64,000 bases of DNA from Streptomyces griseus (GTDB lineage: Bacteria > Actinomycetota > Actinomycetes > Streptomycetales > Streptomycetaceae), in contig NZ_MDKB01000002.1 of the NCBI RefSeq assembly GCF_001715295.1, positions 816,475 through 880,474 of the forward strand. The letters are read 5' to 3'. Made by a program: the position numbers and the translations under genes. Below the pieces are notes generated by a model. It had not been told where the DNA came from, searched no databases, and saw only the letters and a list, made by a program, of their open reading frames with translations. Shown here piece after piece: positions 1 through 8,549 of this stretch; position 1 is the stretch's first letter, and each line of letters begins with the position of its first letter.

Positions 1-253
1 CGAGGTGGTTGTGGGCGATCTCGCGCACGTCGAGGTTCTCGACGGCCTCCTGCGCGAGGGCGAAGAGCCGGGCACCGAGGCGGTAGCGCTGGTCCTGCTG
101 ACGGTAGACGAGTCCGTGCTCGTGGAGCGTGCGCAGGAGCCGCAGGGCCGTGGACTTGTGGACGCCGAGCCGTTCGGCGACCTGGCCGAGATCGGCCGGT
201 CCCTGGGCGAGCAGCGGCAGGATGCTCAGCGCGCGGTCGACGGTCTGGCTCAT
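1..253 (-). CDS. IclR family transcriptional regulator (N-terminal part, runs off the window)
   Basis: Eighty-four residues are visible, starting MSQTVDRALSIL. They form the IclR winged helix-turn-helix: a first helix (TVDRALSILPLLAQGP), a recognition helix around HKSTALRLLRTL, then the wing (YRQQDQRYRLGARLF). The effector-binding domain lies beyond the window edge. The start ATG overlaps the stop of the upstream sugar-kinase gene by four bases (ATGA), so the two are translationally coupled in one operon. IclR proteins usually control the adjacent catabolic operon; the inverted repeat at 1409-1425 in the divergent promoter region is a plausible target, but that link is inferred. Confidence 0.9.
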   Translation of the reverse strand, partial: MSQTVDRALSILPLLAQGPADLGQVAERLGVHKSTALRLLRTLHEHGLVYRQQDQRYRLGARLFALAQEAVENLDVREIAHNHL

Positions 254-1311
254 GTGACTCGTACCTCCTCGGGTGCCTGGCCGGCCGCTGTCCAGCCGGG
301 GCCGAGACGAAGTGTCTCCCAGGCGGTGTCGTCCAGAGCCGCGAGACGGTCGGCATGGGCGCGGGCCGGGGGCGCGGTGAGGTCGCCGGGGACGGTGAGG
401 ACGGCTGCGGCCGTCAGGTGGCCGTGCCGGGCCCGGTCCCGCATCGGCAGGTCGCGCAGGGTGGCGGAGAGGAACCCGGCGGCGAAGGCGTCGCCCGCGC
501 CGACGGCGGCGACGACGTCGACGTGCAGGGCGGGGACGGGCGTGACGGTGTCCGCCTGCCCGCCGCCGGTGCGGGCGAAGACCGTCGCGCCGTCGGCGCC
601 CCGCTTCACGACGAGGACCTCGGGCTCCGGCAGGGCGGTACGGATCGCGTCGGCCCCCCGCACCCCCCAGGCCTCCTCGGCCTCGTCCTCGCCGACGAAG
701 ACGAGGTCGCTGCGGCGGGCCAGGGCGAGCAGGACCTCGGGGCCCGCGTCGCCCGTCCGCCACAGCCCGGGGCGGTGGTTGACGTCGAAGGAGATCAGCG
801 GGCGGCCCTCCCGGGCGGCGGTGAGGTCGTGCAGCAGGGCCAGGCAGTCGGCGGAGAGCGCGGCCGTGATGCCGGACAGGTGCAGGACGCGGCCGGTGAG
901 GAGGTCCTCGTAGGGGACGTTGTCCGGGGACATCGCGGAGGCGGCGGACCCCGCCCGGTAGTAGGCGACTTCGTAGGTGTCGGTGGCGCGGTCCGTGGCG
1001 GTGCGGAAGTAGACGCCGGTGGGGCGGTGCGGATCACGGCGTACGGCGGAGGTGTCGACCCCGTATCCGGCGATCGTGTCGACGAGGTGGTCGCCGAAGC
1101 CGTCGGCGCCGACCCGGCCGACCCATTTCGCCCGGTGGCCGGAGGCGGCCAGCGCGCAGGCGACGTTGGACTCGGCGCCACCGATGCCACGCGAGAAGGA
1201 CGGGACGTCGGCGAGGCGGCCGGGCCGCGAGGGCAGGAACGTCACCATGGACTCGCCGAGGCAGACGACGTCCGTGTCCGCCGCGCTCGTCCTGGTCGCG
1301 AATCCGGGCAC
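250..1311 (-). CDS. PfkB family carbohydrate kinase (2-keto-3-deoxygluconate kinase-like)
   Basis: A 353-residue ribokinase-family protein. The N-terminal PfkB signature is at GGAESNVACALA, and the ATP/anion-hole motif GAGDAFAAGF near the C-terminus carries the catalytic base Asp274. Length and the DVNHRPGLW segment resemble KdgK-type kinases, but the substrate cannot be read from sequence. The GTG start is preceded by a strong AGGAGG ribosome site. The gene diverges from a D-amino-acid deaminase and is coupled to a downstream IclR gene, so it probably phosphorylates a keto or deoxy sugar acid whose pathway is controlled with the D-amino-acid genes. Other PfkB substrates (fructose, ribose, adenosine) remain possible. 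Confidence 0.85.
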   Translation of the reverse strand: MPGFATRTSAADTDVVCLGESMVTFLPSRPGRLADVPSFSRGIGGAESNVACALAASGHRAKWVGRVGADGFGDHLVDTIAGYGVDTSAVRRDPHRPTGVYFRTATDRATDTYEVAYYRAGSAASAMSPDNVPYEDLLTGRVLHLSGITAALSADCLALLHDLTAAREGRPLISFDVNHRPGLWRTGDAGPEVLLALARRSDLVFVGEDEAEEAWGVRGADAIRTALPEPEVLVVKRGADGATVFARTGGGQADTVTPVPALHVDVVAAVGAGDAFAAGFLSATLRDLPMRDRARHGHLTAAAVLTVPGDLTAPPARAHADRLAALDDTAWETLRLGPGWTAAGQAPEEVRVT

Positions 1312-1408
1312 TCTGGGCTCCTCCTGGTCGGCCGTGGGCGCCGGTGCTCACCATTGACCCGGCATCGGCTCGGATGTTAGACAGCGGGTAGCGAGATGCG
1401 CAATGGGC

Positions 1409-1425
1409 GTTGCACATGATGCAAC
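1409..1425. promoter_or_regulatory. Inverted repeat in the divergent kinase/deaminase promoter region, candidate IclR operator
   Basis: GTTGCA-CATGA-TGCAAC is a perfect 6-5-6 inverted repeat. A second imperfect half-site pair, ATGCGCAA with TTGCACAT, overlaps it on the left (1396-1417). On the minus strand TTGCGC, 18 bp, TAACAT resembles a promoter for the kinase gene running out of the same segment. The position between divergent genes, one operon ending in an IclR gene, suggests autoregulation; no binding evidence is available. Confidence 0.5.
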
Positions 1426-1464
1426 GTCGGCATCGAGGTCATCACCGTCACCGAGGAGGCACCC

Positions 1465-2823
1465 TTGGCCGCCGAGCAGTCCGCCGAACAGCCCGCCGGG
1501 CCCCCCGCGGGGTCCGCGGGGCCGCCCGTGCCGATGATCGACGGCGGGTCCCTTGCGGCACTCGCGCGGGAGCGGGTCGACCACCGCTTCAAGGCGCTGC
1601 CGCCCGACGCGGAGGGCCTGACCGTCGGCGCGCTGGCGGCCGAACGGCGCAACCTCTTCACCGGAGGGTTCACCACACCCGTGCTGGCCCTGTCCGCCGA
1701 GGCGATCGAAGCCAACCTCGCACTCCTGCAGACCTACAGCCGGCGGCACGGCCTGGCCTTCGCCCCGCACGGCAAGACGTCGATGTCACCGCGGCTCTTC
1801 GCCCGCCAGCTGGAGCACGGCGCGTGGGGGATCACGGCCGCCGTGCCCCACCAGGCACGTGTCTACCGGGCCCACGGCATCCGGCGGATCTTCCTGGCCA
1901 ACGAGCTCGTGGACGCGGCGGCCCTGCGCTGGCTGGCCGGTGAGATGGACGCCGACCCGGACTTCAGGTTCGTCTGCTACGTCGACTCCGTCCGCGGTGT
2001 CGAGCTGATGGACGAGGCCCTGCGCGCGGCGGGGGCGTCCCGCCCCGTCGACGTCGTCGTGGAACTCGGCGCCGGCCCGGGTGCGCGCACCGGTGCCCGT
2101 ACGGAGGACGACTGCGCGGCGGTCGCCGACGCGGTGGCGGGCGTCTCCACCCTGCGCCTGGTGGGCGTCGCCGGATACGAGGGAGAGGTGCCGGACGCCT
2201 CCCCCGAACGCGTACGGGAATGGCTGCGCCGGCTCGTCGCCCTGGCCGCCGCCTTCGACGCCGCCGGACGCTTCACCTCGCTCGCCGCGGACGAGGAGAT
2301 CCTGGTCAGCGCGGGTGGCAGCGCCTGGTTCGACGCGGTCGCCGATGTCTTCGCCGAGATCCCGGTCCTCGGCCGCCCGGTGTGCCGGCTGCTGCGCTCG
2401 GGCGCCTACGTCAGTCACGACGACGGCCACTACCGCCACCTCACCCCGTTCAACCGGGTCCCCGGGGAGGGCGCGCTGCAGCCGGCACTCCGGCTCTGGG
2501 CCCAGGTCGTCTCGCGGCCCACGCCGGAACAGGCCTTCGTCAACGCGGGCAAGCGCGACGCCGCCTACGACCTGGACCTCCCCGAGGCCCAGGCCGTCCG
2601 GTCCGCCCGCGACGGCTCGGTGCGGCCGGCCACCGGCATCACCGTGACCGGCCTCTCCGACCAGCACGGCTGGCTCCGCACGGAGCCGGGGACGGTACTG
2701 GAGGTGGGCGACTGGGTCGGTATGGGCCTGTCGCACCCCTGCACCGCCTTCGACAAGTGGCAGCTGATCCCGCTGGCCGAGGCCGACGGCACCGTCACCG
2801 ACTACCTCCGCACGTTCTTCTGA
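1465..2823 (+). CDS. D-amino-acid deaminase, D-serine dehydratase/D-threonine aldolase-like (PLP fold type III)
   Basis: A 452-residue protein of the COG3616 type. An alanine-racemase-like barrel holds the PLP lysine in PHGKTSMS (Lys104), and the C-terminal D-serine-dehydratase-like domain carries QHG and SHPC, the His and Cys that bind the metal in characterised eukaryotic D-serine dehydratases. Streptomyces members are usually annotated amino acid deaminase. The TTG start at 1465 has a GAGGAGG site 6 nt upstream. A deacylase gene follows after 43 bp, so the pair probably removes N-acyl groups from D-amino acids and then deaminates them. Exact substrate (D-Ser, D-Thr or broader) is unknown. 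Confidence 0.8.
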   Translation: MAAEQSAEQPAGPPAGSAGPPVPMIDGGSLAALARERVDHRFKALPPDAEGLTVGALAAERRNLFTGGFTTPVLALSAEAIEANLALLQTYSRRHGLAFAPHGKTSMSPRLFARQLEHGAWGITAAVPHQARVYRAHGIRRIFLANELVDAAALRWLAGEMDADPDFRFVCYVDSVRGVELMDEALRAAGASRPVDVVVELGAGPGARTGARTEDDCAAVADAVAGVSTLRLVGVAGYEGEVPDASPERVREWLRRLVALAAAFDAAGRFTSLAADEEILVSAGGSAWFDAVADVFAEIPVLGRPVCRLLRSGAYVSHDDGHYRHLTPFNRVPGEGALQPALRLWAQVVSRPTPEQAFVNAGKRDAAYDLDLPEAQAVRSARDGSVRPATGITVTGLSDQHGWLRTEPGTVLEVGDWVGMGLSHPCTAFDKWQLIPLAEADGTVTDYLRTFF

Positions 2824-2866
2824 CAGCCCCGGGACGACATCCCGAGGAAGGACAGGTCACCCCGCC

Positions 2867-4501
2867 ATGGATCTCGTCATCCGCGACGCCCGTGTCATCG
2901 ACGGCAGCGGCGCCCCCTCCTACCGAGCCGACGTCTCCGTCGCCGACGGCCGGATCACCGGGATCCACCGCGAGGGTGCCGGCCCCCGCCCCGGTGCCAC
3001 GCGCATCCTGGACGCTGACGGCCTCGCCCTCTCCCCCGGCTTCGTCGACATGCACGCCCACAGCGACCTGGCACTCCTGCGCGACCCCGACCACAGCGCG
3101 AAGGCCGCGCAGGGGGTCACCCTCGAAGTCCTCGGCCAGGACGGCCTGTCGTACGCCCCCGCGGACGACCGGACGCTCGCCGAGGTGCGCTGCTCCATCG
3201 CCGGGTGGAACGGCGACGGGTCGGACATCGACTTCGACTGGCGCACCGTCGGGGGTTACCTGGACCGCCTCGACCGCAACTTCGGCGGTCAGGGCATCGC
3301 CGTCAACGCCGCCTACCTCGTCCCGCAGGGGACGGTGCGGATGCTCGCCGTCGGCTGGGAGGACCGGCCGGCCACCGATGCCGAGCTGTCCCGGATGAGG
3401 GAACTCGTCGCGCAGGGCATGGCCGAGGGCGCGGTCGGCATGTCCTCGGGCCTGACGTACACGCCCGGCATGTACGCGGGCGACGCCGAACTGACCGAGC
3501 TGTGCCGCGTGGTGGCCGCCCACGGCGGCTACTACTGCCCCCACCACCGCTCGTACGGGGCGGGGGCGCTCGCCGCGTACGAGGAGATGGTGGAGCTCAC
3601 CCGTCAGGCGGGCTGCGCCCTCCACCTCGCCCACGCCACCATGAACTTCGGCGTGAACAAGGGCAGGGCTCCCGACCTGCTCGCCCTCCTGGACGACGCC
3701 CTGGCGGCGGGCGCCGACATCTCCCTGGACACCTATCCCTACACCCCCGGCTGCACCACCCTGGTCGCGATGCTGCCCAGCTGGGCGGGTGAGGGCGGCC
3801 CCGAGTCCGTCCTGTCCCGGCTCGCGGACGACGCCACGGCGGAACGGATCCGCCACCACCTGGAGGTCCTGGGCTCGGACGGCTGCCACGGCGTCCCGAT
3901 CGAGTGGGACACGATCGAGATCTCGGGCGTCGGCGCTCCGGATCTCACCGGGTACGTGGGCCGTACGGTCGCGGAGTCCGCCCGGCTGCGCGGCGAGGAC
4001 CCGTGGGTGACCGCCCGCCGGCTGCTCGTCGAGGACCGGCTCGGCACGACGATCCTCCAGCACGTGGGCCATGAGGAGAACGTGCGCCGGATCATGCGCC
4101 ACCGGGTGCACACCGGAGGCAGTGACGGCATCCTCCAGGGCGACAAACCACATCCGCGCGCCTACGGCACCTTCCCCCACTACCTCGGCCACTACGCAAG
4201 GGAGCTGGGCATCATCGGCCTGGAGGAGTGCGTCGCCCACCTCACCTCCCGCCCCGCCGCACGCCTGCGCCTGGCGGACCGCGGCCACGTCCGCGAGGGC
4301 TACCGCGCGGACCTGGTCCTCTTCGATCCGGACACGGTGGCGGCGGGCTCGACCTTCGACGCGCCGCGCACCCTCCCGGTGGGCATCCCGTACGTCCTGA
4401 TCGACGGCCGCTTCGTCATCGAGGACGGCAGGCGGACCTCCACCCTGGCCGGCCGCGCGGTCCGGGGGACGGGCCGGGGCGCGGACCGGACCGCGAGGTG
4501 A
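2867..4501 (+). CDS. N-acyl-D-amino-acid deacylase (D-aminoacylase), amidohydrolase family
   Basis: A 544-residue amidohydrolase. The metal-binding HxH is at MHAHSD (His63, His65), with further conserved pieces GMSSGLTYTPGMYA, HLAHATMNFG and HTGGSDGILQGDKPHPRAYG, the last typical of the D-aminoacylase subgroup. The C-terminal GYRADLVLFDPDTV strand is the usual end of the composite beta-sandwich. It should hydrolyse N-acyl-D-amino acids to the free D-amino acid in the cytoplasm. It lies 43 bp after the D-amino-acid deaminase gene and is probably cotranscribed. A dihydroorotase or other amidohydrolase is less likely given length and motifs. Confidence 0.88.
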   Translation: MDLVIRDARVIDGSGAPSYRADVSVADGRITGIHREGAGPRPGATRILDADGLALSPGFVDMHAHSDLALLRDPDHSAKAAQGVTLEVLGQDGLSYAPADDRTLAEVRCSIAGWNGDGSDIDFDWRTVGGYLDRLDRNFGGQGIAVNAAYLVPQGTVRMLAVGWEDRPATDAELSRMRELVAQGMAEGAVGMSSGLTYTPGMYAGDAELTELCRVVAAHGGYYCPHHRSYGAGALAAYEEMVELTRQAGCALHLAHATMNFGVNKGRAPDLLALLDDALAAGADISLDTYPYTPGCTTLVAMLPSWAGEGGPESVLSRLADDATAERIRHHLEVLGSDGCHGVPIEWDTIEISGVGAPDLTGYVGRTVAESARLRGEDPWVTARRLLVEDRLGTTILQHVGHEENVRRIMRHRVHTGGSDGILQGDKPHPRAYGTFPHYLGHYARELGIIGLEECVAHLTSRPAARLRLADRGHVREGYRADLVLFDPDTVAAGSTFDAPRTLPVGIPYVLIDGRFVIEDGRRTSTLAGRAVRGTGRGADRTAR

Positions 4502-4533
4502 CGGCCGGGCTCCCTTCTCCGCGCCCGGCCGTC
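4500..4533. terminator. Bidirectional hairpin terminator between deacylase and protease genes
   Basis: GACGGCCGGGC and GCCCGGCCGTC pair perfectly over 11 bp with a 12-nt loop, beginning at the deacylase stop codon and ending 16 bp before the convergent protease stop. Confidence 0.7.
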
Positions 4534-4548
4534 CCGTAGGCCCGCCCG

Positions 4549-5451
4549 CTACGGCTTGGGAAGGGCGCAGCCCGCCCGGGTCAGGTCGATCTGGCTGCCG
4601 GGGCCGACGCAGGGCACGATGCCGTACGTCTGCTGCGCGTAGTTGATACCCTGACGGACCGTCACCACGCCGCCGGCGTCGACCTCGCACGGGTTGTTGT
4701 CCGTGCACCGCTGGCCGTCCTCGTTACCGGTGTTGTTGACCGCGACCACCTTCCCGGTCGCGTCGTCGATCACCGGCGAGCCGGACGTGCCGCCGATCGT
4801 CCGGCAGTCCGAGGTGTAGCGGACCGAGTCCTTCCAGGTCCAGGCCCCCTCCTTGAGGCGGTACGCGAACCCGTCGACGGCACAGCTGTACGTGCGCTTC
4901 CAGTACCCCGAGACGACCGTGATCGCCGTCCCCTGCACCGGGCGCGTGGCGTTGAGCTCCAGGGCCTTGATGCCGTAGGTGCTCTCGATCTGGGCGTACG
5001 TACGGGTGAGCCGGTAGAGCGAGACGTCGGTGTCCGTCATCGTCCCGTACGCGATCCTGTCGGCGCGGAGGGTGCCGACGCCCGTGCCCGCCGCGTTCAG
5101 CAGGGTGAAGCTCCGGGTCGACGCCCTGTTGAGGACGACTTCGCCGGGGCCCGGGAAGCCGGTCTCCAGGCAGTGGCCGTTGGACAGGACGAGGGCGGGG
5201 TCGCCCGGCAGGGACGAGGGCGTGCGGACGACCGAGCCGGAACAGTTGCTGAGCGCCACCGTGCCGGCGAAGCTGACCGCCTTCGCACGGACCTCGGCGG
5301 TCTGCGTACCGGCGCCGGCCGTCCGCGCGGTGACGCCGGTCCCGTTCGCGCGGGCCTGGGTGGTGCCCGGGTTCGTGACCGCGACCGCGGGGGCGGCACC
5401 CGCCCCGAGGAGCAGAACGGTAAGAAGTGCGCCGACGAGAGGCTTCTTCAT
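4549..5451 (-). CDS. Secreted trypsin-like serine protease
   Basis: A 300-residue protein with a Sec signal peptide (MKKPLVGALLTVLLLGAGAA, AxA site near PAVAV). The chymotrypsin-fold triad is visible as LSNGHC (His93), an Asp in the TDTDVSLY region, and GTSGSP (nucleophile Ser223). Cysteines at SNCSG, GHC, YSCA, DCRT, RCT, PCE and near the C-terminus suggest disulphides, as expected outside the cell. An upstream in-frame ATG exists, but GGAGGGGACCCCC just before the ATG at 5451 and the signal peptide fix this start. It is transcribed towards the deacylase gene and separated from it by a terminator. Substrate unknown. Confidence 0.85.
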   Translation of the reverse strand: MKKPLVGALLTVLLLGAGAAPAVAVTNPGTTQARANGTGVTARTAGAGTQTAEVRAKAVSFAGTVALSNCSGSVVRTPSSLPGDPALVLSNGHCLETGFPGPGEVVLNRASTRSFTLLNAAGTGVGTLRADRIAYGTMTDTDVSLYRLTRTYAQIESTYGIKALELNATRPVQGTAITVVSGYWKRTYSCAVDGFAYRLKEGAWTWKDSVRYTSDCRTIGGTSGSPVIDDATGKVVAVNNTGNEDGQRCTDNNPCEVDAGGVVTVRQGINYAQQTYGIVPCVGPGSQIDLTRAGCALPKP

Positions 5452-5566
5452 GTGGGGGTCCCCTCCAGATGCGTCTGTCACCGGAGTTCTCCGGTTTGAC
5501 ATGCGCATGTTGGCCTACGGGAAGGGGGCCCACAAGGGGCGGAATCAAGCCGCGTCCCACCGGCCG

Positions 5567-6127
5567 TCAGCCGGTCACCCCCTCGCCCGCCCTGATCGCA
5601 CCGCACCCGGCACGCCGGGCGCGGTGCGGCCGCCTCACCGGCCGGCCGCCTCCCTGGTGTAGGTCACCGCCGCCAGAAGGCTCAGAGCCTGTCGGGTGAC
5701 CTGGGGTCGGAAAGCGGACGCGGTCCGGTGCGTGCGATTCCAAGGCGCTGGAAGGCCCGCGTAGCGGAGCTACGCGGGCCTTTCGGCAACGCGGGAAGCG
5801 GGCGTGCCGGGCTGTGGCCGCTCGATCAGAGGTCACCCGACAGGCTCTCAGCCCGGGTTCGGCCGTGCGCAGGATCCTGACGGCCGCCACCGCGTCGGCC
5901 GGCCCCTCGTACCCGGCCGCCGCGAGCCGCTGCCGCACCCAGCGGCCGCGCACCTCGGAGTCCGGGACGGCCGCGGCCCGCTCGACGAGGGCGACGGCGC
6001 GCTCCAGACCGGGCCGCTCGTCCTCGGGCGCGGTACTCAACGCCTCCCGCAGGAGCGCGCCGAGCTCCTCCGCCTCCCGGAGCACGGTCACGATCTTTTC
6101 CCGCCTGGCCCTGTCCGCACGGATCAT
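5567..6127 (-). pseudogene. Small conserved hypothetical gene interrupted near its 3' end by a 161-bp transposon-like element
   Basis: The gene starts MIRADRARREKIVTVLREAEEL and reads through 93 native residues (helical, Glu/Arg/Ala rich) to AEPGL, then enters the inserted element and continues as an unrelated Arg/Pro-rich tail to a stop at 5567 (186 residues). Removing the element and one copy of the 5-bp target duplication rejoins CTG AGC CTT CTG and gives a 108-residue protein ending LSLLAAVTYTREAAGR, stop at 5635-5637. The reading frame closing so exactly shows the ancestral gene was intact. Function unknown. Whether the chimaeric protein is made or works is unknown, since only the last 15 residues were displaced. 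Confidence 0.75.
5686..5846 (+). mobile_element. 161-bp MITE-like element, copy 1, with CTCAG target duplication
   Basis: The ends are 17-bp perfect terminal inverted repeats, AGCCTGTCGGGTGACCT and its complement. They are flanked by a 5-bp direct repeat CTCAG at 5681-5685 and 5847-5851. The element has no transposase and no credible ORF. Its centre holds a 14-bp perfect hairpin with a GGA loop (5752-5782, arms AAGGCCCGCGTAGC and GCTACGCGGGCCTT). Two further copies at 48148-48304 and 48308-48468 have the same orientation and are about 92% identical. It interrupts the small gene on the minus strand. The shape is that of a non-autonomous element mobilised in trans. Confidence 0.85.
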
Positions 6128-6204
6128 GAGGGCAGCGTGCCCCGTACACCCCGCCCCTCCACCGCATTTGAGCAACTACTGAGGTGTCTGCGTACTGTCG
6201 GGTC

Positions 6205-7017
6205 ATGACTCTCGACCTCGACGCCTACTTCGCCCGCATCGGCTGGTCCGGTGAGCGCCGTCCCACTCCGGAGGTACTGCGGTCCGTGCACCGCGCCCAC
6301 ATGCTCGGCATCCCCTTCGAGAATCTGGACCCCGTCCTCGGGCACGTGCCCTCCCTCGCCCTCGCGGACCTGGAGGCCAAGCTCGTCCGCGGCGAGCGGG
6401 GCGGGTACTGCTACGAGCACAACACCCTGCTCGCGGCCGTCCTCACCCAACTCGGCTTCCCCGTGACGCTCCTGGCCGCCCGCGTGGTGGTGGGTGCCGC
6501 CCCCGGTGACATCCGGCCGCGCACCCACATGCTGATGAAGGTGGAGGCGGAGGGCGCCGCCACCCCCTTCCTCGCCGACACCGGCTTCGGGTCGAGCGGG
6601 GCACTGCTGGAGCCGATCCCCCTGACGCAGGACACGGAACTGCTCGACACCCCCCGCCACCACCGGCTCGTGCACGCACCGCACGACGGCCCGCTGGAAC
6701 TGTGGGAACTGCAGTCCGAGAAGGGCGGTTGCTGGGAGCCGCAGTACGAGTTCACGCTCGAACCGTTCCAGCATCCCGACTTCGAGGTGATCAACTGGCA
6801 CATGGCGACGAACCCGGACTCACCGTTCCGTCAGGCGGTGTACGCCATGCGCACCCAGCCGGGTCTGCACCGGGCGCTGTCCGGACGCACCCTGGTGGAG
6901 ACGGCCGACGACGGCACGATCACGGAGCGCGAGCTGAGCGGTCCGGCCGAGGTGCTGCGCGTACTCGCCGACGACTTCGGCCTACGGCTTCCGGAAGGGA
7001 CCACCCTGCCGGGTTGA
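6205..7017 (+). CDS. nat: Arylamine N-acetyltransferase
   Basis: A 270-residue NAT family enzyme, which transfers an acetyl group from acetyl-CoA to arylamines or hydrazines through an acyl-cysteine intermediate. The catalytic triad is complete: RGGYCYEHN (Cys69), RTHM (His108) and ADTGFG (Asp125). Length fits bacterial NATs. An in-frame ATG 21 bp upstream is possible, but TACTGT lies 6 nt before the ATG at 6205 and looks like the -10 box of a leaderless transcript, so this start is preferred. It is monocistronic, with a hairpin 8 bp after the stop. No clear neighbour pathway; some NATs act in secondary metabolism but nothing here indicates that. Confidence 0.92.
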   Translation: MTLDLDAYFARIGWSGERRPTPEVLRSVHRAHMLGIPFENLDPVLGHVPSLALADLEAKLVRGERGGYCYEHNTLLAAVLTQLGFPVTLLAARVVVGAAPGDIRPRTHMLMKVEAEGAATPFLADTGFGSSGALLEPIPLTQDTELLDTPRHHRLVHAPHDGPLELWELQSEKGGCWEPQYEFTLEPFQHPDFEVINWHMATNPDSPFRQAVYAMRTQPGLHRALSGRTLVETADDGTITERELSGPAEVLRVLADDFGLRLPEGTTLPG

Positions 7018-7024
7018 ACCACGT

Positions 7025-7045
7025 CGGCCGGGCACGGCCCGGCCG
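7025..7045 (+). terminator. Hairpin after nat
   Basis: CGGCCGGGC-ACG-GCCCGGCCG is a perfect 9-bp GC stem starting 8 bp after the nat stop codon. Confidence 0.6.
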
Positions 7046-7256
7046 CCCCGCCCCGCCCCGCGTGGCGCATCTCACCAGCCAGGTGCGGCACACCCGCATT
7101 CCAAGCCCGCGCGCCGCCCCGACCGGAGGTTCGCACGGTCGGCGGCCGGGGCGGCATGCCGATGAAAGAGCGGGCACGGCGCACTACGCCTCCGGAGGGG
7201 ACAACGCGTACGCGAACGGGGCGCAGCGCGCGAAACGCGGCCGTAAGCTCACGGAC

Positions 7257-8468
7257 ATGCAGGTCATCCAGTCCACGAAGCTCTCCGGCGTCTGTTACGA
7301 AATCCGCGGCCCCGTGCTCGAGGAAGCCATGCGGCTGGAAGCCGCCGGTCACCGCATCCTCAAGCTGAACACCGGCAACCCCGCCGCGTTCGGCTTCGAG
7401 TGCCCGCCCGAGATCCTCGAGGACATACTGCGCAACCTCTCGGGGGCGCACGGCTACGGGGACGCGAAGGGCCTGCTGTCCGCACGCCGGGCGGTGATGC
7501 AGCACTACCAGACCAAGGGCATCGACCTCGGGGTCGAGGACATCTACCTGGGCAACGGCGTCTCCGAGCTGATCCAGATGTCTATGCAGGCGCTGCTCGA
7601 CGACGGCGACGAGGTGCTGGTCCCCGCTCCGGACTACCCCCTGTGGACGGCCTCCGTCTCGCTGGCCGGCGGTACGGCCGTGCACTACCGGTGCGACGAG
7701 CAGGCCGACTGGATGCCGGACCTGGCCGACGTCGAGCGGAAGATCACCGACCGCACCAAGGCGCTCGTGATCATCAACCCGAACAACCCGACGGGCGCGG
7801 TCTACGACGACGAGATGTTGCGCGGGCTGACGGAGATCGCCCGGCGCCACAACCTCGTCGTCTGCTCCGACGAGATCTACGACCGGATCCTCTACGACGG
7901 CGCCACCCACACCCCGACCGCGGCCGTCGCGCCCGATCTGATGGTGCTCACCTTCAACGGGCTGTCCAAGAACTACCGGATCGCGGGATACCGCTCGGGC
8001 TGGATGGCGGTCTGCGGCCCGAAGGCGCACGCCTCCTCGTACATCGAGGGGCTGACGATCCTGGCCAACATGCGGCTGTGCGCGAACATGCCCGCCCAGC
8101 ACGCGGTGGCCACCGCGCTCGGCGGCCGGCAGTCCATCGACGACCTGGTGCTGCCGGGCGGGCGCATCCTGGAACAGCGGGACGTGGCGTACGACCTGCT
8201 GACGCGGATCCCCGGGGTGACGTGCGTGAAGCCGAAGGGGGCGCTGTACCTCTTCCCCCGGCTCGATCCCCAGGTGTTCAAGATCAAGGACGACCGGCAG
8301 ATGGTCCTCGACCTGCTGCGGGCCGAAAAGATCATGGTCGTACAGGGTACGGGCTTCAACTGGCCGGAACCCGATCACTTCCGGGTGGTGACACTGCCGC
8401 CGGCCAAGGATCTGACGGACGCCATGACGCGCATCGGAACCTTCCTGGACAGCTACAGCCAGCCCTGA
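7257..8468 (+). CDS. alaT: Pyridoxal-phosphate aminotransferase, AlaT type (alanine/valine-pyruvate)
   Basis: A 403-residue class I/II aminotransferase close in length to E. coli AlaT (405). It has the N-terminal KLNTGNPAAFGF block, the cofactor Asn/Tyr segment NPNNPTGAVYDDE, SDEIYDRILYDG, the PLP lysine in FNGLSKNYRIAGYRSGW (Lys238) and the carboxylate-binding region near the C-terminus. It interconverts pyruvate and alanine using glutamate. TAAGCT sits 7 nt before the ATG, consistent with a leaderless mRNA; there is no Shine-Dalgarno sequence. Flanked by nat upstream and a short hypothetical gene downstream. Confidence 0.9.
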   Translation: MQVIQSTKLSGVCYEIRGPVLEEAMRLEAAGHRILKLNTGNPAAFGFECPPEILEDILRNLSGAHGYGDAKGLLSARRAVMQHYQTKGIDLGVEDIYLGNGVSELIQMSMQALLDDGDEVLVPAPDYPLWTASVSLAGGTAVHYRCDEQADWMPDLADVERKITDRTKALVIINPNNPTGAVYDDEMLRGLTEIARRHNLVVCSDEIYDRILYDGATHTPTAAVAPDLMVLTFNGLSKNYRIAGYRSGWMAVCGPKAHASSYIEGLTILANMRLCANMPAQHAVATALGGRQSIDDLVLPGGRILEQRDVAYDLLTRIPGVTCVKPKGALYLFPRLDPQVFKIKDDRQMVLDLLRAEKIMVVQGTGFNWPEPDHFRVVTLPPAKDLTDAMTRIGTFLDSYSQP

Positions 8469-8549
8469 ACTCGATCAGTTCCGGATCGCACATAACTTTA
8501 GACAGATTCCAAGCTAGGATGGTCCTCCTGCACGACCAGGAGGCCCTCC

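Noticed and set aside
2795..4708. A 637-residue minus-strand frame opposite the D-aminoacylase gene.
   Set aside because: It is an antisense shadow with no domain, and it overlaps a terminator and the protease gene end.
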